DNA of 64,000 nucleotides. Origin: an uncultured Prevotella sp. Lineage in GTDB: Bacteria; Bacteroidota; Bacteroidia; Bacteroidales; Bacteroidaceae. A program made the translations under genes and the position numbers. The notes under the pieces were generated by a model that was not told the origin of the DNA, searched no databases, and was given only the letters and a program-made list of their open reading frames with translations. This document shows positions 32,220 through 41,596 of the stretch, one piece after another (positions within the stretch are counted from its first letter, which is position 1; each line of letters starts with the position of its first letter). The DNA lies in NCBI GenBank assembly GCA_905196835.1, contig CAJJWN010000002.1, positions 62,001-126,000 of the forward strand, given 5' to 3'.

Positions 32220-33086
32220 TTATCTCCTACCACGGAAGCCGCCACCGCCTCCACTACTACGGCTGCCGCCAAATGAACCGCCACCACGGAAGCTGCCACC
32301 GCCACGGTTGCCACCGAACGAATTATTATAAGTGGGACGGCTTTGGTTGTTGTTCCAGTTGTAATTGTCTTGGCGGTTGCCACGGAAACGGTTATTGTAA
32401 TTAGTGTTGCCGTTGTTACGGTCATACGTGTGGCGGTTGCTGTTTATACGGTTACCCGTACCACGGTACCCCTTGAAGTTTGTATTGCCAACTCCGTTGT
32501 GGCGATAAGGCAGTCCGTGATTAGTCGTACCGGTTATGCCGCGATAAGGACGGTAATATGATACCGGCCAATACCAAGAGTAATACCAACCCCACGGACG
32601 ATGCCAGCCGTAAAACCATGGGTCGTACCATGGGTTATACCACCAGCCGGCATACCAATACGGACTGCCGTACCAATATGGGCCGTAGCCATACCATCCG
32701 TAATACCATGGGTCATGCCAATAATAATCGTCATATCTGCTTAGACGGCGGCTGTAAGTGTAATCGTCTTGCGGGTCATATGCATACTCGAAATCGTTTA
32801 CCGCCAATGCGTTTTCAGTTGTCGTGTCAACCGAAGCGGTGTCCATGATGATGACATCACTATACAGCGTATCCAAATCTACACTTTGGTATTGGCTTGA
32901 AAATTGGCCGCGACGGTTGTATTCGTCAACATCTCTCATTGGTATTGCGCGTACAACGCTACGCTCTTTGGCCACTTCCGTCTTGTCTACTTTTTTCGGA
33001 ACGAAGTACATGTCATCCTGTGCTCTTACGCCTGACGATACCAAGCAAAACAAGGATAAGCCTAAAACAATCTTTCTAACGTTCAT
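32220..33086 (-). CDS. Exported aromatic-rich, Gly/Arg/Asn-rich protein (unknown function)
   Basis: A 288-residue protein with a clear signal peptide (MNVRKIVLGLSLFCLVSSGVRA, then QDD). After an ordinary N-terminal third, residues about 115-180 are extremely rich in Trp, Tyr, Gly and Pro (YYWHDPWYYGWYGYGPYWYG). A long Asn/Arg/Gly-rich tail then ends GGGGFRGRR. Such composition appears in Bacteroidales envelope proteins, but I know of no function; it resembles low-complexity, possibly phase-separating or polysaccharide-binding segments. A strong AAGGAGG ribosome site precedes the start, so it is probably well expressed. Confidence 0.8.
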   Translation of the reverse strand: MNVRKIVLGLSLFCLVSSGVRAQDDMYFVPKKVDKTEVAKERSVVRAIPMRDVDEYNRRGQFSSQYQSVDLDTLYSDVIIMDTASVDTTTENALAVNDFEYAYDPQDDYTYSRRLSRYDDYYWHDPWYYGWYGYGPYWYGSPYWYAGWWYNPWYDPWFYGWHRPWGWYYSWYWPVSYYRPYRGITGTTNHGLPYRHNGVGNTNFKGYRGTGNRINSNRHTYDRNNGNTNYNNRFRGNRQDNYNWNNNQSRPTYNNSFGGNRGGGSFRGGGSFGGSRSSGGGGGFRGRR

Positions 33087-33119
33087 ATTTCGCCTCCTTA
33101 TAATCTTTATATTACGCTA

Positions 33120-33127
33120 CAAATGTA
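33120..33127 (-). promoter_or_regulatory. Probable promoter of the aromatic-rich protein gene (-7 box)
   Basis: Reads TACATTTG on the minus strand, 34 bases before the start. TTTTTG lies about 16 bases upstream, slightly closer than the ideal -33 spacing. Confidence 0.5.
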
Positions 33128-33193
33128 TAAAATAAGTTTATTGCAAAAATAAGGAAAAACCCTAAAAGCCAATAGGTTTTCCCCTATTTTTTA

Positions 33194-33201
33194 TACATTT
33201 G
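33194..33201 (+). promoter_or_regulatory. prmA: Probable prmA promoter (-7 box)
   Basis: TACATTTG matches the -7 box, 21 bases before the prmA ATG. No -33 TTTG at normal spacing. Confidence 0.5.
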
Positions 33202-33221
33202 CAGAAGAATTTAACAAGTAT

Positions 33222-34109
33222 ATGAAATATCTGAAAGCCATATTCAATTTGACAGCGGGCGGAAGTAAAGAAGCCGGTGACGCTGTCATGTTACAAGCTG
33301 CCAAAGACGTATTATGCGGAATGTTGGGAGATGCCGGATTTGAATCTTTTGAAGAAGAAGGCGACACAGTAACAGGTTACGTTCAAAAAAATGTGTTTGA
33401 CAAAGAGGCTGTTGCCTCGTGCATAGCGACTTTCCCGATAAGCGGTATTGGAATATCCTATACAATCCAAGACGTTGAGGACAAGAATTGGAATGAAGTA
33501 TGGGAAAACGCAGGTTTTGACCCGATTGCCATTGACGGGAAATGCGTGATACATGACACCATACATACATCTGCATTTGTACAAAATGGCTTTTTCGACA
33601 TAACAATAGATACCAAACAGGCTTTTGGAACAGGCGGTCATGAAACGACATACATGATTGTAAATGAGTTGTTTGATACCGACATGACAGGTAAACATGT
33701 GCTTGATTGCGGTTGCGGAACTGGCATCCTGTCGATTGTTTCGTCAAAACTTGGAGCCACAGGCGTGACTGCTTACGACATTGACGAGTGGAGCGTTGAG
33801 AACACAAAGCATAATTGTGGCTTGAACAATGTCAACAATGTGAGTGTAATGCACGGTAACGCAAGCCTTCTGGCTGATATAAAACAGCGTTTTGATGTAG
33901 TTTTAGCCAACATCAACCGCAATATCCTGCTGGCAGACATGGCTGCATTCAGGCAGATTATGGCCGAAAAGGCGCAGTTGATATTAAGCGGTTTTTATAC
34001 ACAAGATGCTGATTTATTGACAGATAAGGCCATGTCTTTAAACCTTGTCTTAATTAAGAAAACACAAAGAAACAATTGGTGCATGTTGAAGTTTGAGGCT
34101 TTATTATAA
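33222..34109 (+). CDS. prmA: Ribosomal protein L11 methyltransferase
   Basis: Methylates ribosomal protein L11. The 295-residue protein has the N-terminal substrate-recognition domain (residues about 1-110) with the conserved NWNEVWENAGFDPI, then the SAM-binding Rossmann domain with AFGTGGHETTYM and VLDCGCGTGILSIVSSKLGA. Motif IV is DVVLANINRNILL, with the conserved NI(N) of PrmA proteins. It is a single gene between a divergent gene and the convergent GH25 lysozyme. Confidence 0.95.
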   Translation: MKYLKAIFNLTAGGSKEAGDAVMLQAAKDVLCGMLGDAGFESFEEEGDTVTGYVQKNVFDKEAVASCIATFPISGIGISYTIQDVEDKNWNEVWENAGFDPIAIDGKCVIHDTIHTSAFVQNGFFDITIDTKQAFGTGGHETTYMIVNELFDTDMTGKHVLDCGCGTGILSIVSSKLGATGVTAYDIDEWSVENTKHNCGLNNVNNVSVMHGNASLLADIKQRFDVVLANINRNILLADMAAFRQIMAEKAQLILSGFYTQDADLLTDKAMSLNLVLIKKTQRNNWCMLKFEALL

Positions 34110-34154
34110 AATACGGCAAAGCCAAGTTACAGGTATTTCGCCCAATGGGCAATG

Positions 34155-35027
34155 TCAATTGCCTATCGTGAGTTTGCGCAAGTCATAATAACTGCCGTTG
34201 TATATGTTGAAATCGACATAACCGTTGATGCCGGGCAGCCGTCCGGCATCAGTGTGTTGCCAAAACTTCCATTCGCCCGGATATTCAACCTTGTCTACAT
34301 AATAATGGGCAATCCAATAAGGATAGTCGTCAAAGACCGGTGCGTCAAGATAATTCATCTTGAATTTATAATAAGTATATATAATTGGTTTAACATGGTA
34401 TCGGTCTTCCACGATGTGCAACCATGTAAGTACGTCGCGCTGAAAGTCCTCAATGCTTACATCCTTCGGTTTGTTCTCGATGTCAAGCACGGGTGGAAGG
34501 TCGCCGTCAATTAGCAACACGTTGTCAAGGAAAAAATATGCTTGGTCCCTTGCCGACGACTTGTTGCTCCAGAAGTGGTACGCTCCTCTTATGAAACCGT
34601 ATTCCCTGGCTTGGGTAAAATTATCCTTAAATCTTGAGTCAACTATGCTTGTTCCCTCGGTGGCTTTTATCAGGATGAAACGTATCGGGCACTTTTCTAT
34701 CATGGCGTTACGCAGTAATTCCCAGTCTATCTCACCTTGGTGATGGCTTATGTCGATGCCGTGGATTTCGTATCCTTCAGGATATTTGGCGTCACCATAC
34801 AATGCCCGCCAGCGGAAACCGAACGGACCGACGAATATGTAATAGAAAATCCAAACGTAAAAAGCGACTACGCACAGGCCTCCCACCCACCATGCCCACC
34901 TTGGGTAGCGGTGCAGGGCTGTAGCCAAGATGCCTGTACCGTGATGCGCATGGTGTATGTTGCGTCTCCGCTTCCTACCTTGCATGGAGCTTCTTTTCGG
35001 CATATTCGTCTTACGGGTTCCTGCCAT
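34155..35027 (-). CDS. Membrane-anchored glycoside hydrolase family 25 lysozyme
   Basis: A 290-residue muramidase. The start is the ATG at 35027 (MAGTRKTNMPKRSS); a longer frame overlaps pfp and is rejected. A basic cytoplasmic tail (residues 1-43) leads to one membrane helix (about 44-66), and the GH25 barrel fills the periplasmic side. Asp92 (IHGIDISHHQGEIDW) and the PVLDIEN motif (Asp182, Glu184) are the active-site acids of GH25, which cleaves the MurNAc-GlcNAc bond. It is separated from pfp by 58 bases and may share its transcript. Anchoring suggests a role in the cell's own wall rather than attack on others. Confidence 0.92.
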   Translation of the reverse strand: MAGTRKTNMPKRSSMQGRKRRRNIHHAHHGTGILATALHRYPRWAWWVGGLCVVAFYVWIFYYIFVGPFGFRWRALYGDAKYPEGYEIHGIDISHHQGEIDWELLRNAMIEKCPIRFILIKATEGTSIVDSRFKDNFTQAREYGFIRGAYHFWSNKSSARDQAYFFLDNVLLIDGDLPPVLDIENKPKDVSIEDFQRDVLTWLHIVEDRYHVKPIIYTYYKFKMNYLDAPVFDDYPYWIAHYYVDKVEYPGEWKFWQHTDAGRLPGINGYVDFNIYNGSYYDLRKLTIGN

Positions 35028-35085
35028 AGTCTTAGAATTAGGGGTGGCTTTTACCAAACCACCCCTAAAATGCATGATTTTATGC

Positions 35086-36726
35086 TTATTCTTGTTCCAA
35101 GGCGAGCGTCTTTGTAGGCCTGTCGCATACTTCTGCCGGTCCCCAATACTGGATGGGACCCGGATATACGTAGCAGGTCTCTTTTGCCCACCTGTCGCGG
35201 TTCTTCTCCAGTTCCTTGAACGGATTGCCGTCAAGCTCAACCAAAGCCTTGCGGATTACGGGCTTCATCTCGCCGTTCCTGCGCTCGATGTTCATCATCA
35301 TTGTGATTGGCACGCCTCCGGCTTTCCATTCGTTTGCAGGCTTCGTGGTGTTCTGCACGATTGCCATGTAGCCCGTCTTGCCGTTGGCTATAAGGTGAGC
35401 CGCGCTTGTACCAAGAGCGTAGCAGTAGTCGGCATCGAAGTTTGACGGAGCGGCGCAACGGCCTTCGTAGCCGAAGAAATGGTGCAATGCGGCGAACTTG
35501 CCTGTGTATTTGCCTTCCTTCTTCCATTCTGCCAGCTTTGCCTCACACATGTCAGAAAGCAGCTTCTCCGTCTCGATGAGTGATACCTGTACGTTTCCGT
35601 GCGGGTCTCTGTCGAGAGACAGCTGGCGCGCCACGTTGGCAGGCAGTGTGGAGAATGTCTGCTTGTTCTCCTCGCTCAGGTGAGCCAGGATGTATTCGCG
35701 CTGTGCTACGGGGTCAAGACCCTTGTAGTCGTTGCCGTGAGTGGCGAGCAGGTCGTTAAGCTCTTCGATTAGTTTGCCTATTGAGGGTATGAACTCTATC
35801 AAGCCTTCGGGCACGAGGATTACGCCGAAGTTGTTGCCTTGCGACGCGCGGTAAGCTATTGTCTCGCATATCTGCTCGACGATTTGGTTGAGCGTCATGT
35901 TCTTTGCCTTTACCTCCTCGGATATGAGGCAGATGTTGGGCTGGCATTGCAGGGCGCATTCCAGGGCGATGTGGCTGGCCGAACGTCCCATGAGCTTGAT
36001 GAAGTGCCAATACTTGCGTGCCGAGTTGCAGTCGCGCTCAATGTTGCCGATGAGCTCCGAGTATGTCTTTGTGGCAGTGTCGAAGCCGAAGGAAGTCTCT
36101 ATCTGGCTGTTCTTGAGGTCGCCGTCTATGGTCTTCGGGCAGCCTATTACCTGTACGCCGTAGTTCTTTGCGGCATAGTATTCGGCCAGTACGCAGGCGT
36201 TGGTGTTAGAGTCGTCGCCGCCGATGATGACAAGCGCCTTGATATTAAGCTTGCGCACAATCTCAAGACCCTTCTCAAACTGCTCCACCTTTTCCAGCTT
36301 GGTGCGTCCCGAGCCTATCATGTCGAAGCCGCCGGTGTTACGGTAGTCGTCGATGAAGTCTTTGGTTATCTCGATGTATTTATGGTCAACCAGTCCGCCC
36401 GGGCCGAGGATAAAGCCGTACAGCTTGTTCTCCGGGTTCATCTTCTTTATGGTGTCAAACAGTCCTGTTATGACGTTGTGGCCGCCGGGGGCCTGTCCGC
36501 CGCTAAGTATCACGCCGATGTTGGTAACCTCGCTGTTTTCCGTTTCGCTCGGTTCAAACTCTACCACCGGCATCCCGTAAGTGTTCGGGAACAATTGCTT
36601 GATTTCCTCTTGATTGTCTACGCTTTGAGTCGGAGCACCCTCTTTTACCTTAACTAATCCTTTAAGTGCTTCCGGCAGTTTTGGAATGTAAGCCATTCTG
36701 GCTTGTTGCAATGCGCTTTTTTCCAT
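35086..36726 (-). CDS. pfp: PPi-dependent 6-phosphofructokinase (long form)
   Basis: Phosphorylates fructose 6-phosphate with pyrophosphate, reversibly; this replaces or supplements ATP-PFK in many anaerobes. The 546-residue size is that of the long PfpB-like group. The motif [11 protein letters not shown] carries GGDD in place of the GGDG of ATP-dependent enzymes, and the second Asp is the known determinant of PPi specificity. [15 protein letters not shown] is the substrate loop. The product feeds the glycolysis that pgi begins. A -7 promoter box is 53 bases upstream. Confidence 0.95.
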   Translation of the reverse strand: MEKSALQQARMAYIPKLPEALKGLVKVKEGAPTQSVDNQEEIKQLFPNTYGMPVVEFEPSETENSEVTNIGVILSGGQAPGGHNVITGLFDTIKKMNPENKLYGFILGPGGLVDHKYIEITKDFIDDYRNTGGFDMIGSGRTKLEKVEQFEKGLEIVRKLNIKALVIIGGDDSNTNACVLAEYYAAKNYGVQVIGCPKTIDGDLKNSQIETSFGFDTATKTYSELIGNIERDCNSARKYWHFIKLMGRSASHIALECALQCQPNICLISEEVKAKNMTLNQIVEQICETIAYRASQGNNFGVILVPEGLIEFIPSIGKLIEELNDLLATHGNDYKGLDPVAQREYILAHLSEENKQTFSTLPANVARQLSLDRDPHGNVQVSLIETEKLLSDMCEAKLAEWKKEGKYTGKFAALHHFFGYEGRCAAPSNFDADYCYALGTSAAHLIANGKTGYMAIVQNTTKPANEWKAGGVPITMMMNIERRNGEMKPVIRKALVELDGNPFKELEKNRDRWAKETCYVYPGPIQYWGPAEVCDRPTKTLALEQE

Positions 36727-36778
36727 GACAATAAATTTAAATTAATTATTCAAGATAAGCCTTTTTGTTCGGCATGTG

Positions 36779-36786
36779 CAAATTTA
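36779..36786 (-). promoter_or_regulatory. pfp: Probable pfp promoter (-7 box)
   Basis: Reads TAAATTTG on the minus strand, with TTTC about 19 bases further upstream as a partial -33 element. Confidence 0.5.
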
Positions 36787-36999
36787 CGAAATTTCATCCA
36801 CACTGGAAAATAAATGCCGCTGAATTGTCTTATTTTTACAGACATGCCGTAATGCTGTCAGGTCTGCCGCTTGTGGGCAGTAAAAACAGAGCCGCCGGTG
36901 GCGGTTTACATATTGTAAGGTAAATGTGCCGAACGCTTACTTTATGATTTTCCTTGGATGCACAGAACGGCCTTGATGGAAAATTTATTCAACCTTGGC

Positions 37000-37375
37000 G
37001 GAAATAATGCGGAAAAACGCGTGCAATCACAACTTCTTGAAACACAAGCTGTTAGCGCAGAACAACGCAAAATGTGCAAACGGATGCCGTATTTTAACAT
37101 TTTTTGGACGGTATTTATCGCCGATAAATACCGTATTCATGGATGGCAAAGACCGTTTCTGCCATTGCTTTTAACGGTCTTTTGGCACGTAAAAGGCGAC
37201 ATTTTGCCATGAAAAAGGCCGCCTTTAGCATCGGCAACGGCGGCTTTCGGTGGCTGCGACGGCCATGTATGCCTTTGCGAAATCCTATTTCGTGCATTTT
37301 GACTGACATTTCCTGATTGACAATCTGTATTCTTTTATGACTGTAAACATGGCAAAATGACATTTCCTGTATTGT
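37000..37375 (-). repeat. Long intergenic element, copy 3
   Basis: The 852-bp spacer between divergent pfp and the 37.6-kb gene contains a copy in minus orientation. Read on that strand: GAAATGTCA, CAAAATGCACGAAATAGGATTTCGC, several GACCG/GGCCGCC..CTTTT units, GTTAAAAGCAATGGC, a perfect ACGGTATTTATC / GATAAATACCGT hairpin (37108-37134), then TTGCACA (about 37078) and TTGCAC (37026), 53 bp apart. Outside it (36790-37000 and 37376-37540) I see nothing definite. Confidence 0.75.
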
Positions 37376-37540
37376 GTCGGCAATGGCGCATAGCCGCTCA
37401 AGCCGCTTCGCATTGAAACATGCTATGCGGGCGGCCACGACGGTTTACGCTTTCTGCAGGCACCAACCGCCCAAAAACCGACAACCTGCGTTTTTTCAAT
37501 ATTTTATCCCCGCAGCGTACCATGTTTACAATTAATTTCG

Positions 37541-37548
37541 TATATTTG
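37541..37548 (+). promoter_or_regulatory. Probable promoter of the 37.6-kb gene pair (-7 box)
   Basis: TATATTTG matches the -7 box, 31 bases before the first gene. The -33 region is not a clear TTTG. Confidence 0.5.
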
Positions 37549-37578
37549 CCGTGTAAACCTTTATAAAACCAGACGATT

Positions 37579-37848
37579 ATGGCAAACAGGCGCAAACTGA
37601 AAAAGACAATCAACTATATTTGCAGCGCCCTCTTTTCAGAGTGCATGGCTGCGTTGTTGTACAATGACAGCAAAAAGCAAGAAGTAGCAGACGCGATACT
37701 GACTTCAATCATTATCGTGCAAAGTAATTATATATGCCGCATATCCCATGTGGAACCGGGCATGTCGCCACGTGCTTACTTTAAGGACCTGAAAGATAAA
37801 TTCAACATACAGGTGGAAGAAATAGCCGACAACATCGCCAACATTTGA
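37579..37848 (+). CDS. Small conserved-type helical protein (unknown function)
   Basis: An 89-residue protein beginning MANRRKLKKTINYICSALFS, with a basic N-terminus and a helical body (CMAALLYNDSKKQEVADAIL) and C-terminus (FKDLKDKFNIQVEEIADNI). I do not recognise a named domain, though the length and sequence look like a conserved Bacteroidales protein. It stands directly before the PlsC-like acyltransferase and probably shares its transcript, so a link to membrane lipid work is possible but unproved. Confidence 0.75.
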   Translation: MANRRKLKKTINYICSALFSECMAALLYNDSKKQEVADAILTSIIIVQSNYICRISHVEPGMSPRAYFKDLKDKFNIQVEEIADNIANI

Positions 37849-37868
37849 AACCATCATACAGTTTTTTT

Positions 37869-38420
37869 ATGCTTCAGGGATTTTGCAGATGGTTTTTATA
37901 TAAGCGGTTGGGTTGGAAAAAGGATATAACGGTCGAACATTACGGTAAATTCATCATTTGTCTTGCTCCCCATACGAGCAACATGGATTTCATCATAGGC
38001 CTGCTGTACAGGACGGCTGAAGACATGGAGATTAACTTCTTGATGAAGAAGGAGTGGTTTGTATGGCCGCTCGGCTTGTTGCTCAAGAAGATAGGAGGCA
38101 TACCCGTATGGAGAGACAAGCATACGAGGATGACCGACGTGCTGGCCGAGACGGCCTTGCGTGAGCCCAAATTCAGGCTCTGCATAACCCCTGAGGGTAC
38201 GAGGTCGCTGAACCCCGACTGGAAAAAAGGCTTTTATTACATAGCCTTAAAGGCCAGGATTCCGATATTGTTGTATGGCCTTGATTACCGGCACAGACTT
38301 ATCCAATGTACTAAACGCTTGATACCTACCGGCGATGTTGACAAAGACATGGCTGAAATCAAAGACTATTTTAAAGGTTTTACGGGGCGGCATCCCGAAT
38401 TATTTACAACCGGCAATTGA
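37869..38420 (+). CDS. PlsC-like acyltransferase (1-acyl-glycerol-3-phosphate family)
   Basis: A 183-residue lysophospholipid acyltransferase-fold protein. The ATG at 37869 (MLQGFCRWFLYKRLGW) fits the family start; a TTG at 37845 overlapping the previous stop is possible but adds residues without similarity. The catalytic H-x4-D motif is HTSNMD, followed by MKKEWFVWPLG, then GGIPVWR and the substrate motif PEGTRS. The family moves acyl groups from acyl-ACP or CoA to lysophosphatidic acid or to other acceptors; the exact acceptor is open. No membrane helix is obvious beyond the N-terminal part. Confidence 0.88.
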   Translation: MLQGFCRWFLYKRLGWKKDITVEHYGKFIICLAPHTSNMDFIIGLLYRTAEDMEINFLMKKEWFVWPLGLLLKKIGGIPVWRDKHTRMTDVLAETALREPKFRLCITPEGTRSLNPDWKKGFYYIALKARIPILLYGLDYRHRLIQCTKRLIPTGDVDKDMAEIKDYFKGFTGRHPELFTTGN

Positions 38421-38422
38421 CA

Positions 38423-41047
38423 ATGCGAAAGTATATATTTTTTTTCTTGTTCTGCATCCTCCTTACTGCGTGCGGAACACACCGCAGCGTAATATCTTCA
38501 ACCTCTGGCACCAAAGGTGAAAAGCCTGCCAAAGAAGTGAGATATAACATTGAATACAAAGGTCTTCCTTGGGTTGAGAACATATCAAAACCTATAAACA
38601 TTACACGTGGACTGCAAAACAAGCATTTGTCCGTCTGGGCCAGCCACGGGCGGTATTACGACCAGAACAAAGACATATGGAAATGGCAACGCCCTAACAT
38701 GTTCTGTACAAACGAGGACTTGTTCACGCAGACGATAGTAGTGCCCTACCTCATCCCCATGCTTGAGAATGCAGGGGCGATAGTGTTCACGCCGCGCGAG
38801 CGCGACTGGCAGAAAAACGAAGTGGTGGTAGACAACGACGATGAGACCAAGCTGCCTTATTACACTGAAATAAACATCGGCCGCAAGTGGGAAGACGCCG
38901 GTACAAGAGGGTTTGCGGCAAGCAAGAAGGAATACGGTGGGCGTGAAAACCCTTTCAATGACGGTACGGCGCGCATGGCCGCGGCTTCGCCGTCGAAAGA
39001 ATGTGAGATATCCTACCAGCCACGGTTCGCCCAGAGTGGCGAATATGCCGTTTACGTAAGCTATCCTACGCATAAAAGAAGCGTCCCCGATGCCAAATAT
39101 ATCGTATATCACAAGGGGCGGCGCACCGTCTTCAGTGTCAATCAGCGTATGGGTGGCGGTACATGGGTATATCTTGGGACATATGAGTTCGACCAAGGGT
39201 GCAACTCCGCCAACCGTGTTGTACTTACAAACGAAAGTGCATACCAAGGTGTAGTGACAGCTGATGCTGTACGCTTTGGCGGAGGAATGGGACTTATCGC
39301 TAGAGACGGCAAGACAAGCGGACTGCCAAAATGCCTCGAAGGAGCGCGTTACTATGCGCAATGGGCTGGTGCGCCGGAGAGCGTTTACCGTGCCAAGAAC
39401 GGTACAGACGACTATAAGGAAGACATTTACACCAGGCCTTTCATGACAAACTGGCTTGTGGGCGGCTCTTGCTTCGCGCCTGACGACAAGGGGCTCAACG
39501 TGCCGATAGAATTGGCCTTGGCCGTACACAGCGACGCCGGTTACTCGAAAGACTACTCGTCACTTGTAGGCTCGTTGGCTATTTGCACTACAAATACAGG
39601 CAACGGTCTTCTGGCTTCGGGCTATTCACGCCGAAAGTCGAAAACGTTAGCAAGCATGTTGCTTGACAATGCCAACAATGACATTGTCAAGACATACGGT
39701 AAGTGGAACATCCGCAATTTGTATGACAGAAACTATGCCGAAACAAGATGCCCGGTTGTGCCGTCCGCAATCATAGAAACTTTGTCGCATCAGAACTTCC
39801 CTGACATGTTCATGGCGCAAGACCCTAATTTCCGCTTTACCCTTGCCCGCAGCATATACAAGTCAATCTTAAGGTTCAACTCAGAAATGCACGATACGAA
39901 ATGTGTTGTTACACCACTTGCTCCGATAAACGTCAGCACCGAGTTTTTTGCAGGAGACACCATCATTGTAAGATGGAACTCACAGCCGGATGTGACAGAG
40001 CCGTCAGCAATGCCGCAATCATATGTTCTTTATACATCCATAGGTGATTACGGTTTTGATAATGGCATACGTGTAAACGGCACTGCCTGCAAAATCAAGT
40101 TGGCACCGAATACTCTGTACAACTTCAAGATTTCAGCGGTAAATGAAGGTGGTGAAAGTTTTACATCCGAAGTGGTATCGGCATTGTATAACCCTGATGC
40201 GGAAGAGACGGTGCTCATCGTCAACGGCTTCCAACGCCTTGCTGCTCCGGCTCCCGTCAATGACGATACAAGACAGGGCTTCGACCTTGACGCAGACCCG
40301 GGCGTCTCGTTCGGCAAAACGCTTGGATTTGCAGGCAGGCAGATATGCTTTGACAAAAGCGAGGCCGGCAAGGAAGGAGAAGGAAGTTTAGGTTACAGTG
40401 GCAATGAACTGGCCGGACATATAATAGCGGGCAACGGCTTCAACTACATTCCCATTCATGCAAAAGCCATAATGAGCGCCGGAAAATACAATATTGCAAG
40501 CTGCTCTAAATTCGCCTTGGGTAAGAATATATCGGATTTAGGGCGTTATGGGTGCATAGACCTCATACTTGGCTTGGAAAAGGATGACGGGTATTCGCTG
40601 CGGCAATACAAAACGTTTACTCCTAAAATGCAATCACTTCTTTCCAACTATACGCGTCAAGGCGGAAATCTGATTGTCAGCGGTGCTTATGTCGGTAGCG
40701 ATATGAAAAGCCGTGAAGAAGTAGATTTCATCAACAACGTATTGCATATTTCTTCAAATGGGACAATACGGCCGGGAGCAGACAATGCCGTAAACGGTAT
40801 GGGGACATCGTTTAACATATATACAACGTTAAATGAATTCAACTATGCGGCAACTTCCATCAATCTTATAAGTCCAATTGAGCCAGCATTTTGCGCCTTG
40901 ACAGAAAGCAACGGGCACTCTGTTTGTGTAGCATACAAAGGTGACAGGTTCCGTACGTTTACCATGGGATTTCCTTTCGAGTGCATTACATCGGAAAAGA
41001 AACAGTCGTTGATAATGAGAGGCATACTCGACTTTATTTTTAATTGA
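38423..41047 (+). CDS. Lipoprotein with amidase-like, golvesin-C-like and FN3-like domains (annotated 'xanthan lyase' type)
   Basis: An 874-residue lipoprotein, signal MRKYIFFFLFCILLTACG. Domains in order: an N-terminal region (about residues 55-140) resembling N-acetylmuramoyl-L-alanine amidase folds (LSVWASHGRYYDQN, AIVFTPRERDWQ); a beta-rich golvesin-C-like insert (about 190-290, YAVYVSYPTHKRSVPDAKYIVYHKGR, GTWVYLGTYEF); continued amidase-like core with ALAVHSDAGYSKDYS; a fibronectin type III-like domain (about 500-590, FKISAVNEGGESFTSEVVSAL); and a C-terminal Rossmann-like region. Proteins of this layout are often labelled xanthan lyase in Bacteroidales without evidence. A cell-envelope glycan role is the cautious reading. 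It overlaps nothing and starts two bases after the acyltransferase stop. Confidence 0.78.
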   Translation: MRKYIFFFLFCILLTACGTHRSVISSTSGTKGEKPAKEVRYNIEYKGLPWVENISKPINITRGLQNKHLSVWASHGRYYDQNKDIWKWQRPNMFCTNEDLFTQTIVVPYLIPMLENAGAIVFTPRERDWQKNEVVVDNDDETKLPYYTEINIGRKWEDAGTRGFAASKKEYGGRENPFNDGTARMAAASPSKECEISYQPRFAQSGEYAVYVSYPTHKRSVPDAKYIVYHKGRRTVFSVNQRMGGGTWVYLGTYEFDQGCNSANRVVLTNESAYQGVVTADAVRFGGGMGLIARDGKTSGLPKCLEGARYYAQWAGAPESVYRAKNGTDDYKEDIYTRPFMTNWLVGGSCFAPDDKGLNVPIELALAVHSDAGYSKDYSSLVGSLAICTTNTGNGLLASGYSRRKSKTLASMLLDNANNDIVKTYGKWNIRNLYDRNYAETRCPVVPSAIIETLSHQNFPDMFMAQDPNFRFTLARSIYKSILRFNSEMHDTKCVVTPLAPINVSTEFFAGDTIIVRWNSQPDVTEPSAMPQSYVLYTSIGDYGFDNGIRVNGTACKIKLAPNTLYNFKISAVNEGGESFTSEVVSALYNPDAEETVLIVNGFQRLAAPAPVNDDTRQGFDLDADPGVSFGKTLGFAGRQICFDKSEAGKEGEGSLGYSGNELAGHIIAGNGFNYIPIHAKAIMSAGKYNIASCSKFALGKNISDLGRYGCIDLILGLEKDDGYSLRQYKTFTPKMQSLLSNYTRQGGNLIVSGAYVGSDMKSREEVDFINNVLHISSNGTIRPGADNAVNGMGTSFNIYTTLNEFNYAATSINLISPIEPAFCALTESNGHSVCVAYKGDRFRTFTMGFPFECITSEKKQSLIMRGILDFIFN

Positions 41048-41072
41048 ATGTGACTTTTAAATCCAATGAAAA

Positions 41073-41594
41073 ATGAAAAAGGGTTTAATCTTACTTATTT
41101 CAATTCTGTCATTTGCGTTGGGACATCTGACAAATATGTTTGTTGGCAATGTATTAGAGGATAATGCCAACGTTTATGGGGTGCAAAACGACGGCAGTTT
41201 TGAGAAATTGAAAAAGCAACAAGAAAAAGTATTGGCGTATGGTAAAAATGACGATTTTATGGATTTGACATTTTTTATTTACGCAAAATATGAATTTTCA
41301 TATAAAGAAAAAATGTTGTACAACATAATTTTTGCTAATAAATGGAAAAAGCAGAATGGATTTATATCAACAAGTTCTAATTTGGAGTATTTGCTGGATA
41401 ATGAAAATGCGAGCTTTTATACAAAGCAAACGCTTTATGACATATTGGTGGATTTTATGATTCGCGGAGGTCTCTTGGGGTTTCCTGACTGCAATGATAT
41501 GTTATATACATTAAAGAAGGAAGGAGCGGACTATTATAAAAATTTTATTGCGGATAGCCTGTCTGAACATATGTCACCATATATGGAGGAATAG
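41073..41594 (+). CDS. AT-rich membrane-anchored protein 1 (unknown function)
   Basis: A 173-residue protein with one N-terminal hydrophobic anchor (MKKGLILLISILSFALGHLTNMFVG) and a helical, Tyr/Asp/Lys-rich outer domain. I recognise no domain. Base composition is visibly more AT-rich than the genes on either side, which suggests recent arrival or relaxed selection. It ends two bases before the next, similarly built gene, so the two are a pair. Anchored helical proteins of this size next to a wall-active enzyme could be inhibitors or adaptors, but that is speculation. Confidence 0.75.
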   Translation: MKKGLILLISILSFALGHLTNMFVGNVLEDNANVYGVQNDGSFEKLKKQQEKVLAYGKNDDFMDLTFFIYAKYEFSYKEKMLYNIIFANKWKKQNGFISTSSNLEYLLDNENASFYTKQTLYDILVDFMIRGGLLGFPDCNDMLYTLKKEGADYYKNFIADSLSEHMSPYMEE

Positions 41595-41596
41595 CA

